From the NCBI GenBank assembly GCA_964405775.1, contig CAYOPG010000017.1, forward strand, positions 1 through 33,663: a stretch of 33,663 nt of DNA, given 5' to 3'. Below, one piece after another: positions 8,731-17,028 of the stretch (positions within the stretch are counted from its first letter, which is position 1; every line of letters begins with the position of its first letter). The stretch comes from JAAZFF01 sp964405775. Lineage in GTDB: Bacteria > Verrucomicrobiota > Kiritimatiellia > RFP12 > UBA3636. Both the position numbers and the translations under genes were made by a program. A model generated the notes under the pieces. It worked only from the letters and a program-made list of their open reading frames with translations. It was not told where the DNA came from and ran no database searches.

Positions 8731-10170
8731 CTACACCGGCAGCGTGATTGTAAGGGATGCCGCAATTCCGATAGCGGTGACCGCGGCGATGATTCCAAGT
8801 GGCACGGCGTAGAGCGCACGCGGGATCTCACATGGCTGTTCGGCAGAGTCTTCGGCACTGCCCATAGTCATAGAAATCACAATATGCGACATGCCGCAGA
8901 AAACAATGAACAGAAGAAACAGTATAATTCCACCGAGCACCAATCCCCCCTCGAAAATAAGGGAGAATTCTGTCATGAAAAGCGGAGATGGAGGGGTGCC
9001 GCAGATTAGCAAGATGCCGATAGTCCATAGCGCGGCGGTCACTGGCATTTTCGAGAACATGCCATGTATGGATTTCACTGAACGTGTGCCGTATGCCAGC
9101 AGAATGTTGCCGGCTACTAGGAACAGTGCTGTCTTTATGAGCGAGTGAAAGGCGATATGCATAGGGAGGAGTTTCGAGCCAATTGCATAGAAAATAAGCA
9201 CCAGCCCCATATGCTCTACGCTCGAGTATGCGAGCATCCGTTTGAGGTCGCGCTGGCGCACTATGAAGATAGCGGCAACAGCGACGGAGAATACCCCCAG
9301 AACTATCATCAGGCTGTCACAGAACTTGGCCAGAGATGAAGGAGCTATGGCTCGAAAGCGGGTAATGGCAAGAAACGAGCAGTTCAGCAGGGAGCCGGAG
9401 AGAAGGGCAGAGACTGTGGCAGGGGCTTCGCTATGCGCATCTGGAAGCCATGTGTGGAACGGGGCGATGCCCATCTTCGTTCCGTAACCTGCTATCGCGA
9501 TAATGAACGCAGCTTTGAACCAGACTGGGTTGAAAGATTCGCGCACAGTTTGAAGCGCGGAAAAATCAAGGCCAGTGGAGGATCCGCCTGAGAGTTGCGC
9601 GGAGTGAGCCATCAGCATTGTCCCGAACAGGGCGAAGCCTATGCCGACCGAGCAAATAAGCATGTACTTCCACATCGCTTCGACAGAGCCGGCGTTCCGA
9701 TGAAATATTATGAGCGGAGCGCTGAGTAGAGTGGTCGCTTCGATCGCAACCCACAGCAGTCCGAAGTTGCACGCCAGAGTAACAACCGTCATGGATCCGA
9801 GAAAGGTGGACATGAACGCCAGAAAAATGTTCTCGCGTATGAATGACGAGGCGTCGCCATGCGGTTCCAGTTCTCGTTCCACGGGAATCCACACAATCGA
9901 ATGTATCGATACGAACAGGAACAGCAATGACGTTATGGCGAGAACGGTGGTCTGGATTGCGTCTCCAGGCACGTATGCCAAGTAGCGTGAAGCTAAATCA
10001 CCGCCCCCTGGCAGACTGAATTTTGTGGCGGCAAGCAAGTAGAACGTCAGTGCCGAGTGCGAAACTCCGCATAACACGAGCAATGTCCGCGCGAGACGTT
10101 GGCGCTCTACGCACAAGACAATCAAGAAGGCGAAGACAAAGGGCAGGGCGGTGAGTAAATAGAGAAGCAT
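8731..10170 (-). CDS. HyfF-like antiporter-type membrane subunit (NuoN/NuoL/MrpD family)
   Basis: This 479-residue integral membrane protein belongs to the Mrp-antiporter-like subunits that pump protons or sodium in complex I and group 4 hydrogenases. About thirteen hydrophobic segments are present. Family residues include the membrane Glu in WVAIEATTLLSAP (about E144), the Lys of GTKMGIAPFHTWLPDAHSEAPATVSA near residue 226, and the following LLSG helix. The ATG at 10170 is preferred because GAGGA sits at about eight bases' spacing and it lies one base after the HyfE-like stop. A GTG at 10185 is in frame but has no comparable site. It is the fifth gene of the six-gene complex operon. Confidence 0.92.
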   Translation of the reverse strand: MLLYLLTALPFVFAFLIVLCVERQRLARTLLVLCGVSHSALTFYLLAATKFSLPGGGDLASRYLAYVPGDAIQTTVLAITSLLFLFVSIHSIVWIPVERELEPHGDASSFIRENIFLAFMSTFLGSMTVVTLACNFGLLWVAIEATTLLSAPLIIFHRNAGSVEAMWKYMLICSVGIGFALFGTMLMAHSAQLSGGSSTGLDFSALQTVRESFNPVWFKAAFIIAIAGYGTKMGIAPFHTWLPDAHSEAPATVSALLSGSLLNCSFLAITRFRAIAPSSLAKFCDSLMIVLGVFSVAVAAIFIVRQRDLKRMLAYSSVEHMGLVLIFYAIGSKLLPMHIAFHSLIKTALFLVAGNILLAYGTRSVKSIHGMFSKMPVTAALWTIGILLICGTPPSPLFMTEFSLIFEGGLVLGGIILFLLFIVFCGMSHIVISMTMGSAEDSAEQPCEIPRALYAVPLGIIAAVTAIGIAASLTITLPV

Positions 10171-10171
10171 G

Positions 10172-10843
10172 TTAGTGTTCCTCACCAGGTTTGTCGCCCA
10201 GGAGGTTCAGCTCATCGGCGTTTATGTGTGAAAATTCGCGGTTTATGTGGAAGATCGCAATCCCCATGATGAAGATGAGCACGAAAACGTCGAGGAGTAT
10301 GCCGAGTTCTACGAACAGTCCGTATTCCAGCATGATTCCGTTGCCAAATACGGCAATCCCGTTTTCAAACATGAGGAACCCTATAACCTGCGTGATAGCC
10401 TTGCGGCGGGCGATAATCATGAAGAGACCGGCGCAGATCGTTGTGAACGCCGTTGGGGCGGCGAGGTTCGAAACAATGCCCTCCGTTAGGTTGAAGTGCG
10501 ATGCCATTAGGAATGACAGCGCAGTCGCCACAAAAATAATTGCGACCGATCCGGAATACCCCACGAAAGGCTCTATTTCGCGTTTGACTTCTACTTTGTG
10601 CACAACGTATGAAAGCAAATGTGGCAGTGCAACGCACTTAACGGCGAGGTTCATCGCAGACGCGAATATAACGTTCCAGTGAGGTGTCCCAGACGACCAG
10701 TCGGCCACCGCGAGCGGCAAAAGCCCGATTAGAACCCCCTGCAGAGCAATCACCTTTATACAACGCATCAGACGGCTTGATCCAGCCATCACTATATTGG
10801 TCAACAGTATCAGCGCCAAAAGTATTTCAGTTAGTTCAGTCAT
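10172..10843 (-). CDS. HyfE-like membrane subunit
   Basis: This 223-residue polytopic membrane protein matches the HyfE family, which contains a NuoK-like part and links the antiporter modules to the rest of the complex. Six to seven hydrophobic segments are visible. The membrane acidic site lies in the FENGIAVFGNGIMLEYGLFVELGILLD region near residues 160-185, as in HyfE and NuoK relatives. It starts with ATG at 10843, three bases after the HyfC-like gene, and its C-terminal DKPGEEH coding sequence holds the ribosome-binding site of the HyfF-like gene. Co-translation with neighbours is likely. Confidence 0.9.
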   Translation of the reverse strand: MTELTEILLALILLTNIVMAGSSRLMRCIKVIALQGVLIGLLPLAVADWSSGTPHWNVIFASAMNLAVKCVALPHLLSYVVHKVEVKREIEPFVGYSGSVAIIFVATALSFLMASHFNLTEGIVSNLAAPTAFTTICAGLFMIIARRKAITQVIGFLMFENGIAVFGNGIMLEYGLFVELGILLDVFVLIFIMGIAIFHINREFSHINADELNLLGDKPGEEH

Positions 10844-10846
10844 TGT

Positions 10847-11758
10847 TTAAATCTTAAAGAAGGAGAAAATCATTATCGCCACAAGCGCCAAAGCAAGTGC
10901 GCCGGCGAAAACTTGTGGCACCTTCAGGAAACGGAAGCGAGCTATAACAGATTCCACCACTCCGATGATGATTGATATTATAAAGACGCCCCCAAAGTAA
11001 AGGAGGGTCGGCACAATGGATGGGGAAGGGCTGAATGGGAGAATTACCAGGACAATGAACGATGCCATGAGCCAAAGTTTAAGTGCTGCTGCATATTCAA
11101 TAAGAGCGAAGTCGGGCCCGGAATAGTCAAGAACCATGGCCTCGTGCACCATGGTAAGCTCAAGGTGCGTTTCCGGGTCGTCGACCGGCACACGACTGTT
11201 CTCGGAGAGCAAAGCCACAAAAAAAGCCGCCACAATGAGTGCCATTGAGGTGCCGGTCTGCGACCACGCTGTCCAGTCGAAGCCGTTCAGAGCCCCGGAG
11301 AGAGAAAGGCGACCAGTGAGCATGGCGAGGAAGGCGATGACAGCAAAAGAGACCGTTTCGCACAGAGCCGAGAACATAACTTCGCGAGAGGCTCCCATGC
11401 CCTCGAAAGCGGAACCTGTATCAAGGCCTCCCAAAACGATTGCCATGCGTCCTGCGGCAAGAATATAGAAAAACACCACGATATCCCCTTCGAAAGAGAG
11501 GGGCGATGTTGTGACCCCAAACGGCATGAACAGTGCTGCTGTCAGTGTTGCTGCTAAGGAGAGGCTTGGCGCCATAGCTAGGATCCATGTGGAGGTTGTG
11601 CTCCTAACAGTGCCTTTTCTAAGTAGCTTGGCTATATCATAGTAAAGCTGCAGAATTCGCGGACCACGGCGTCCCGCAAAGAACGCTTTCGTTTTATTGA
11701 TTATGCCCGGCAGCAACGGGGCGAGCACGAGTGAGAGTATAAAGCATAAGTACCACAT
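10847..11758 (-). CDS. HyfC/NuoH-like membrane subunit
   Basis: This 303-residue membrane protein is the NuoH/HyfC-type subunit that forms the connection between the peripheral arm and the ion-pumping arm. The diagnostic cytoplasmic loop is clear: SENSRVPVDDPETHLELTMV followed by HEAMVLDYSGP, near residues 190-220. An N-terminal RGPRILQLYYDIAKLLRK segment is also typical of HyfC. About eight hydrophobic spans are seen. The ATG at 11758 is chosen because GAGGA lies nine bases upstream and it begins four bases after the HyfB-like stop. An ATG at 11797 would add a 13-residue leader overlapping that gene. Confidence 0.92.
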   Translation of the reverse strand: MWYLCFILSLVLAPLLPGIINKTKAFFAGRRGPRILQLYYDIAKLLRKGTVRSTTSTWILAMAPSLSLAATLTAALFMPFGVTTSPLSFEGDIVVFFYILAAGRMAIVLGGLDTGSAFEGMGASREVMFSALCETVSFAVIAFLAMLTGRLSLSGALNGFDWTAWSQTGTSMALIVAAFFVALLSENSRVPVDDPETHLELTMVHEAMVLDYSGPDFALIEYAAALKLWLMASFIVLVILPFSPSPSIVPTLLYFGGVFIISIIIGVVESVIARFRFLKVPQVFAGALALALVAIMIFSFFKI

Positions 11759-11762
11759 GGCG

Positions 11763-13682
11763 TTAATTCCTCGTCTCGTGCAGTTCTGCGCACGCATGAC
11801 CGTCGTGAGTATGCGTTGGCGGTCGTTGTCTGTCGTTTACCACCATCCCCCAGACGACCATACTGGCAATGGCCAACACCATTGCCAATATGTACGCGTG
11901 AAGATGGCCGGATTGCGCTGGATGTATGCGCCTTGCAAAATCAGAGAAGCGGCGGAAAACCGGCCCCCAGAGGAAACGGACACCTCCATCGGGCGCCTCC
12001 AAGTCGGCGGAAGCACTTTCAGGGAAAAAGCCTGAGGGTTTAGAAAGTCGCCCGATCGGACGCAGCAGTGGCGAGAACAAATAAGTCAGAGGCTGTGTGA
12101 ACGACGTGCCGGTGTAGGCCATACGTGCTGTAGGCTTGGCATAACCGCAGTCCCAAGTTGGTCCTGGTATGTTCTCCGTAGACCGCGGAAGCAACCGGAA
12201 GCGGACAAGCAACACCATCGCGCCGATTATGAGCATTGCAGCAAACGCTATGAAGAGATTCAAGAACGCACCGGCGAAGGAGTACATTTCGAGTTTGGTG
12301 AATATGTTGTGCATTATAAGCGGAGAGAGAAATGCCGAGCACAGACTAAGAGCGAAAAGGAACACCGCCGGGAGCGTCATTGACCTGGGTGCCTCCATTG
12401 CGCAGACGGCAGATTCGGAACGTGGTTCGCCGAGGAAAGTTGCTCCGATGGCCTTGCTGAACGTAGCCACAGCAAGACCGCCTACGACCGCCAGCGAAAT
12501 TGCAGCGCCGATGCATCCAGCAACCAACGAGCCGTCACCGCTCATAACTCCGAAAAATGCCGCCGCGTATATGAAGAATTCACCAATAAAGCCGTTAAGT
12601 GGCGGGATGCCGCTTATTGCGACAGCGTTCAGGGTGAATAGAGTGCCTGTTATTGGCATGCGTTTCATGAGTCCGCCCATTAAGTCCATATTGAGAGTGC
12701 CTGTAGCCTTGTGCACAGCCCCAGCGCAAAAGAAAAGACATCCCTTGAGAAGAGAGTGGTTGATTAAATGCAGTGCCGCACCGGTGAAGCCGCAGACAGA
12801 GACAGCAGGCAGTCTATAGGCGATTCCGAGAAAACCAAGCCCAACCCCAATGGCTAAGATGCCCATGTTTTCTATACTCGAGAAAGCGATGAGTCTTTTT
12901 AAATCCTTTTGTGGTAGTGAGAACAGGATGCCTAGCAACGCCCCTGATATGCCAAGAACCAGAAATGTCCAACCAACAATTTGTGGGGTGATTGAACAGA
13001 GTCCGAACTTGAAGATGCCGAAAAAGCCCAGGTTGATCATTGCACCTGACATAATAGCCGACACTGGTGCAGGTGCTGCCGGATAAGCTTCGGGAAGCCA
13101 AACATGGAGGCCGACAAAGCCTGATTTTAGCCCGAACCCGAGAATGGCGAACACGAATATCGCAACAGCCGAAGGCGCTGCGGCAGCTCTAGCGGCGAAC
13201 ATCAACATCAGAAACGCTGCTCCGGCATGGCAGGCGACTAGGTAGATCCAGGTTGCACGCCTCGAAGTGTGTGCTTTGTAGTTGAACGCGACGAGTGCTG
13301 TGCTGGCAATGCCCATTGCCTCCCAAGCGAGAATAAAGAGCACGGGCGATTCAACCGTTAATACAGCGAATATCGCCGCGAGCATAAGATTGAAAAAGCA
13401 CCAGTAAAAGCTTGCCCGGTCATCGCCGTGACCTTTCAGATATCCGATGGAATTCACAGATGCGGCAATGCCGTACACCGCAACTGGCAACATAAAAAAA
13501 AGTTCCAAATCCAAGGGGTAAAATGTACCTGCCGTATTTTGCGGTAAAGCAATGTGGAATAAAGGCATGGCAATGCACCCGACGCAGGCGGTAATGCAAC
13601 CTACCGATTGAGCGTGTTTGGGCTTTAACACGGACGATATTATTGCGCCAAGGCACAAAAACAGAATAGGAATTATATTCAC
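11763..13682 (-). CDS. HyfB-like antiporter-type membrane subunit (NuoL/MrpA family)
   Basis: This 639-residue membrane protein is the larger Mrp-like subunit of the complex. Conserved ion-path elements are WEAMGIAS (E121), GLKSGF (K186) and HVWLPEAYPAAPAPVSAIMSG (H193 onward). The C-terminal part has the HyfB-type TWDCGYAKPTARMAYTGTSF segment, then a loop and a final hydrophobic span before a His-rich tail. It begins with GTG at 13682, with AAGGAA eight bases upstream, twelve bases after the small-subunit gene. In an intact complex it would sit at or near the far end of the membrane arm. Confidence 0.92.
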   Translation of the reverse strand: MNIIPILFLCLGAIISSVLKPKHAQSVGCITACVGCIAMPLFHIALPQNTAGTFYPLDLELFFMLPVAVYGIAASVNSIGYLKGHGDDRASFYWCFFNLMLAAIFAVLTVESPVLFILAWEAMGIASTALVAFNYKAHTSRRATWIYLVACHAGAAFLMLMFAARAAAAPSAVAIFVFAILGFGLKSGFVGLHVWLPEAYPAAPAPVSAIMSGAMINLGFFGIFKFGLCSITPQIVGWTFLVLGISGALLGILFSLPQKDLKRLIAFSSIENMGILAIGVGLGFLGIAYRLPAVSVCGFTGAALHLINHSLLKGCLFFCAGAVHKATGTLNMDLMGGLMKRMPITGTLFTLNAVAISGIPPLNGFIGEFFIYAAAFFGVMSGDGSLVAGCIGAAISLAVVGGLAVATFSKAIGATFLGEPRSESAVCAMEAPRSMTLPAVFLFALSLCSAFLSPLIMHNIFTKLEMYSFAGAFLNLFIAFAAMLIIGAMVLLVRFRLLPRSTENIPGPTWDCGYAKPTARMAYTGTSFTQPLTYLFSPLLRPIGRLSKPSGFFPESASADLEAPDGGVRFLWGPVFRRFSDFARRIHPAQSGHLHAYILAMVLAIASMVVWGMVVNDRQRPPTHTHDGHACAELHETRN

Positions 13683-13694
13683 TTTTATCGTTCC

Positions 13695-14450
13695 TTAAAA
13701 TTCACGACCCATCAGGCGCAGCAGCGCATCAAGAATGGTAGTGGGGTGAGGCGGACAGCCCGGAATGTACATAACCGGTTCCGCGACGCATGATGCGCCT
13801 TTGTTTGCGACGGGACTGTCCTGATAAATACCGCCAGAGATTGCACATCCGCCACACGCCACGATCCAAGAAGGTTTCGAGACCGCGTTGAAGGTTTTTT
13901 CAAGCCCGAGCCTCATGTTGTCAGTAACCGGGCCGGTGACAAGAACAACGTCGGCATGACGAGGGGATGCCACAACTTTGATCCCGAAGCGCCCCATGTC
14001 CCATGCAAGCGTATTCAGAACGTTGAAGTCGAGTTCGCACGCTGCGCATCCACCGGCGGATACCTGACGTATCTTAAGCGAGTTGCCGAGCAGTTTGCGA
14101 ACTTCCGCCGGTGTATGCTCAACAGGCGGGTTGGATTCACCAGCCTTCACAATGAGTGCATCCCGGCTGAATGCTGACATTCTGTGTTCTGTTGAGAACG
14201 TTATGCGCGGGCATGCCTCAGCGCATTTGCCGCAGAAAATGCATTTGCCAAGATCTATGGCGGGCTTTGAATCAATGGTTAGTATCGCCTTGGTGGGGCA
14301 GAGTGCCGACACTGCCACAGCATCCGCCTCAGTGGCTTCTCGTGAAATCACTGGGCGTCCCTGAAGCCGATCCGGGAGTTTGGGAGACTCCTTGGGAAAC
14401 TTGCCAGTTCGGTATCCCTGTTTTAACCGTGCTTTAAGGGTGTTAATCAT
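13695..14450 (-). CDS. Fused ferredoxin and NuoB/HyfI-like small subunit (HyfH-HyfI type)
   Basis: This 251-residue protein joins a ferredoxin-like N-terminal domain to a small-subunit domain. The ferredoxin part has one full 4Fe-4S motif, CIFCGKCAEACP (C70, C73, C76, C80). A second site is reduced to a single Cys (C51 in ALCPTKAI). The NuoB-like part has GGCAACE (C135, C138), ACGGC (C199, C202) and PGCPPHP (C232), which supply the proximal cluster. Its job would be to pass electrons from a soluble donor, perhaps ferredoxin, towards the large subunit. It is the first gene of the operon, starting with ATG at 14450, with no strong ribosome site visible. The donor and acceptor are not shown by sequence. 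Confidence 0.88.
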   Translation of the reverse strand: MINTLKARLKQGYRTGKFPKESPKLPDRLQGRPVISREATEADAVAVSALCPTKAILTIDSKPAIDLGKCIFCGKCAEACPRITFSTEHRMSAFSRDALIVKAGESNPPVEHTPAEVRKLLGNSLKIRQVSAGGCAACELDFNVLNTLAWDMGRFGIKVVASPRHADVVLVTGPVTDNMRLGLEKTFNAVSKPSWIVACGGCAISGGIYQDSPVANKGASCVAEPVMYIPGCPPHPTTILDALLRLMGREF

Positions 14451-14592
14451 TTGTTCTATTATTTTCTCTCATTAATTGGGACATTAGCATATTCCGAGCG
14501 TCAATTCAATAGAGCGTGGTGTCACAAACACATGAGTGTGTACTTATGGTGGGCTTGGATGGTTGCTCAGGCGCCATTCTGTACCGTCTTCG

Positions 14593-15588
14593 CTAGTTTA
14601 AAACGGGTTGTATCTGTTGTTTGGAAAGGCGTCCCGCGAGTTCGGCATACTCGCGGAACAGGCTGAGATATGTTAGATATTGCTTGTATGACACGCCCGG
14701 CGGGGTTTGGTGGTCGCAGCTAATCAGAACCCCTCCTTTGGCAGCTATAGGAAGGAGCCTTTCGAATTCCTGACGCATCGCTGACTCTCCCTTGTTCATT
14801 GTCATTTTATCAAAGTGACCTATGAATTTCATTTTCGGGTGCGATTGCCGGAGCGACTTTATGTCGACGCCTGCCTGACGTTCAAGCGGCAGTATGCCTT
14901 CGATGCCCGCCGCCTCCAGCCATCCGGCCAGTTCCCGGGGATCGCCGTCGGTGTCGACTATCGGTATAATCCCGTGGCTCTTTAAGACTGGTACAACGCG
15001 GTCGTAGTACGGACGCAAAAACTCTTCAAAACATTCCTTGGATACCATAGAGCCCTTGTTGTAGCTCATATCTTCCCCGAAGGTCATGAAATCAGGTGTG
15101 CAAATCGCACACACCTGCTCAATGACAAGCAGGATCCAATCTGCCAAGTCGGAGTTAATTCTGTGAATCAGCTCCGGCTGGTCGTAGAATGCGTATAAAT
15201 GGCGCTCAATCCCTAGCAGCCTTCGAGCGAACCAGAAAAATCCGTCAACTGAGAACCAGAGGACGGAATCGCCGTTGTCTTGCTCTGCAGCCCATCTTGT
15301 CCATATTTCAGGGTTAACGGGATGCTCCGGAAACAAGTGTTGAAGAATGTTTTCATAGCCTTTTGCGTCAGCGATTATCCCAGAGCCGTGTGAAATAGGT
15401 TTAGGACACTCCGCATCACACACCCCAAACCAATCTTGCCTGTAGATATCAAGGCCGAAATGACTAAGAATTTCATATCGATCCGTCAAGCCCGGTGGTA
15501 GTCCTTCTCCACGCCATCGTTCGATAGTCTTATCCCACCATGATGCCCATTCAAGCACGGGCAGACGGTCAAATTGTTTGAAACTCAT
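14593..15588 (-). CDS. URO-D-family protein (uroporphyrinogen decarboxylase-like / corrinoid methyltransferase-like), start disrupted
   Basis: The 331-residue frame has the URO-D fold family pattern: FDRLPVLEWASWWDKTIERW at the N-terminus, MTFGEDMSYNKGSMVS near residues 165-180, VDTDGDPRELAGWLEAAGIEG in the middle and GGVLISCDHQTPPGVSYKQY near the C-terminus. Such PVC proteins are usually not heme-pathway enzymes; many relatives are methyltransferases or unknown. The ATG at 15588 has no ribosome-binding site. A better start exists at 15634 (ATG with GGAG seven bases upstream), encoding MTTHERFHSI, the family-style N-terminus, but a perfect 16-bp tandem duplication puts it out of frame. Only removal of one copy restores a continuous frame. 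The gene may be off, phase-variable, translated weakly from 15588, or affected by an assembly error. It diverges from gapA. Confidence 0.75.
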   Translation of the reverse strand: MSFKQFDRLPVLEWASWWDKTIERWRGEGLPPGLTDRYEILSHFGLDIYRQDWFGVCDAECPKPISHGSGIIADAKGYENILQHLFPEHPVNPEIWTRWAAEQDNGDSVLWFSVDGFFWFARRLLGIERHLYAFYDQPELIHRINSDLADWILLVIEQVCAICTPDFMTFGEDMSYNKGSMVSKECFEEFLRPYYDRVVPVLKSHGIIPIVDTDGDPRELAGWLEAAGIEGILPLERQAGVDIKSLRQSHPKMKFIGHFDKMTMNKGESAMRQEFERLLPIAAKGGVLISCDHQTPPGVSYKQYLTYLSLFREYAELAGRLSKQQIQPVLN

Positions 15589-15634
15589 TATTGAGTGAAA
15601 CCGTTATTGAGTGAAACCGTTCATGAGTCGTCAT
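15569..15634 (-). other. Out-of-frame leader ORF at the URO-D start
   Basis: An ATG at 15634 with GGAG seven bases upstream opens a 21-codon frame that ends at a TGA (15569-15571) inside the URO-D coding region. Its first ten residues (MTTHERFHSI) are what a URO-D family protein should begin with. It is therefore best read as the broken true N-terminus, not as a real leader peptide. Confidence 0.6.
15588..15619. repeat. Perfect 16-bp tandem duplication at the URO-D gene start
   Basis: The unit TTATTGAGTGAAACCG occurs twice in direct succession (15588-15603 and 15604-15619), with no mismatch. Sixteen is not a multiple of three, so gain or loss of a copy changes the reading frame between the ATG at 15634 and the URO-D frame. 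One copy would make the frame continuous. Confidence 0.97.
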
Positions 15635-15731
15635 GATAAAACTCCACTTTAAAAATGTACCGCGCAAGTTTGTCATACGCGATGCGATTTGTCAAACATA
15701 CCGCGCAGACGCTTGATAAAAATTTTTCACC

Positions 15732-15760
15732 TTGACTGTCAAATACGAAAGATTTACACT
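15732..15760 (+). promoter_or_regulatory. Promoter for gapA
   Basis: TTGACT (15732-15737) and TACACT (15755-15760) are separated by 17 bases, a good sigma-70-like pair. Transcription would start near 15767, giving a leader of about 118 bases that includes the GC-rich stretch around 15810-15840. The leader shows no recognised riboswitch. Confidence 0.5.
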
Positions 15761-15884
15761 GTGAAGCCTGTTTTCGGATGTTTGTGGCTTGCTCGCGCAG
15801 CATCAGGAAGCGGGAGGGCTAAACAGCCCGCGAGGCACCGGATTTTCACAAAACAACAGAAACAACTAGCTGGAGAACAAAGCA

Positions 15885-16922
15885 ATGGCAATCAAAGTAG
15901 GAATAAATGGATTCGGCCGTATCGGCCGCATGGTATTCAGAGCTGCAGTAGAGAATTTTTCCGATGAGATCGAAATCGTCGGCATCAACGACCTCCTCGA
16001 CCCCGAATATCTCGCGTACATGCTAAAGTACGACTCGGTACATGGCCGTTTCGAACATGACGTTAAGGTAGAAGGCAACACGATGATCGTCTGCGGTAAA
16101 AAAATTCGCCTGACATCAGAGCGCGAGCCTGCAAACCTCAAGTGGAATGAAGTCGGCGCAGAAGTCGTCGTAGAGTCCACCGGACTATTCCTTACGGCAG
16201 AAGACGAGACCGATGCCAAGACCGGCAAAGTCAAGGCTGGTGCCCGCTCCCACATCAAAGCTGGCGCGAAGAAGGTCGTCATGTCCGCCCCTTCGAAGGA
16301 CAAGACCCCGATGTTCGTTTACGGCGTTAACGACAAGACTTACGCCGGTCAGGACATAATCTCAAACGCCTCCTGCACCACAAACTGCCTGGCACCTATC
16401 GCAAAAGTTCTCGACGATGCATTCGGTATCAAGCGCGGTCTAATGACGACTGTACACGCCACCACGGCAACGCAGAAGACGGTTGACGGTCCTTCCGCCA
16501 AGGATTGGCGCGGCGGCCGCGGCATACTCGAAAACATAATCCCGTCCTCGACCGGCGCCGCCAAGGCTGTAGGCAAGGTTCTGCCCCAGCTCAACGGCAA
16601 GCTCACCGGCATGTCGATGCGCGTCCCGACTTCTGACGTGTCAGTCGTCGACCTGACCGTCGAGCTAAACAAGCCCGCCAAGTACGAGGAGATCTGCGCC
16701 GCCATGAAGAAGGCCTCAGAAGGCGAACTGAAGGGCGTCCTCGGCTATACCAACGAGGCTGTGGTTTCAACAGACTTCCGCGGCTGCCCACTCGCCTCGA
16801 TCTTTGACGAGAAGGCCGGCATTGCCCTTGATGATACATTCGTCAAGGTAATAAGCTGGTACGACAACGAGTGGGGATATTCCAACAAGGTTCTCGAGAT
16901 GATAAAGGTCATCGCGAAATAA
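15885..16922 (+). CDS. gapA: Glyceraldehyde-3-phosphate dehydrogenase, type I
   Basis: This cytoplasmic enzyme oxidises glyceraldehyde-3-phosphate to 1,3-bisphosphoglycerate. The 345-residue protein has the Rossmann motif INGFGRIGRMVFRA at the N-terminus and Asp in GINDL (D36), which favours NAD over NADP. The catalytic Cys is C164 in SNASCTTNCLAP and the base is H191 in TVHATTATQKTVDGPS. The C-terminal WYDNEWGYSNKV is intact. A small insertion around residues 107-122 (DETDAKTGKVKAGARS) makes it slightly longer than E. coli GapA. The ATG at 15885 has GGAG nine bases upstream. Codon use looks more C-rich than in neighbouring genes, fitting high expression. pgk follows after a terminator. Confidence 0.97.
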   Translation: MAIKVGINGFGRIGRMVFRAAVENFSDEIEIVGINDLLDPEYLAYMLKYDSVHGRFEHDVKVEGNTMIVCGKKIRLTSEREPANLKWNEVGAEVVVESTGLFLTAEDETDAKTGKVKAGARSHIKAGAKKVVMSAPSKDKTPMFVYGVNDKTYAGQDIISNASCTTNCLAPIAKVLDDAFGIKRGLMTTVHATTATQKTVDGPSAKDWRGGRGILENIIPSSTGAAKAVGKVLPQLNGKLTGMSMRVPTSDVSVVDLTVELNKPAKYEEICAAMKKASEGELKGVLGYTNEAVVSTDFRGCPLASIFDEKAGIALDDTFVKVISWYDNEWGYSNKVLEMIKVIAK

Positions 16923-16940
16923 AACCTCTCTATAAGCTTG

Positions 16941-16987
16941 AAGGCGCACCCCGCGCGGCGGGGTTCCGCCTTCTGGCTTTTTTATTT
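16941..16987 (+). terminator. Rho-independent terminator after gapA
   Basis: A strong hairpin pairs GAAGGCG (16941-16947) with CGCCTTC (16968-16974). An inner stem pairs CCCCGC (16950-16955) with GCGGGG (16959-16964). It is followed by a T-rich run from 16979. It lies between gapA and pgk and probably lowers pgk relative to gapA, unless pgk has its own promoter in the AT-rich stretch before 17029. Confidence 0.85.
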
Positions 16988-17028
16988 TTAAAAATTAACA
17001 AAATCACTGTTTAAAATAAGGTTGTGAC

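Noticed and set aside
8720..8858. Extended N-terminus for the large subunit of the Hyf/Ehr complex
   Set aside because: It overlaps the end of the HyfF-like gene and reads as an Arg/Ser/Pro-rich shadow; the ATG at 8720 starts a normal NuoC-like domain.
14451..14592. Promoter search ahead of the Hyf/Ehr operon
   Set aside because: A TTGACG-like box is present but no -10 at the right spacing was found, and no other element is recognisable in this 142-base spacer.
15690..15695. A consensus TTGACA (minus strand) as the URO-D promoter
   Set aside because: No acceptable -10 box lies at 16-18 bases; the nearest match has only three of six bases, so no promoter was called.
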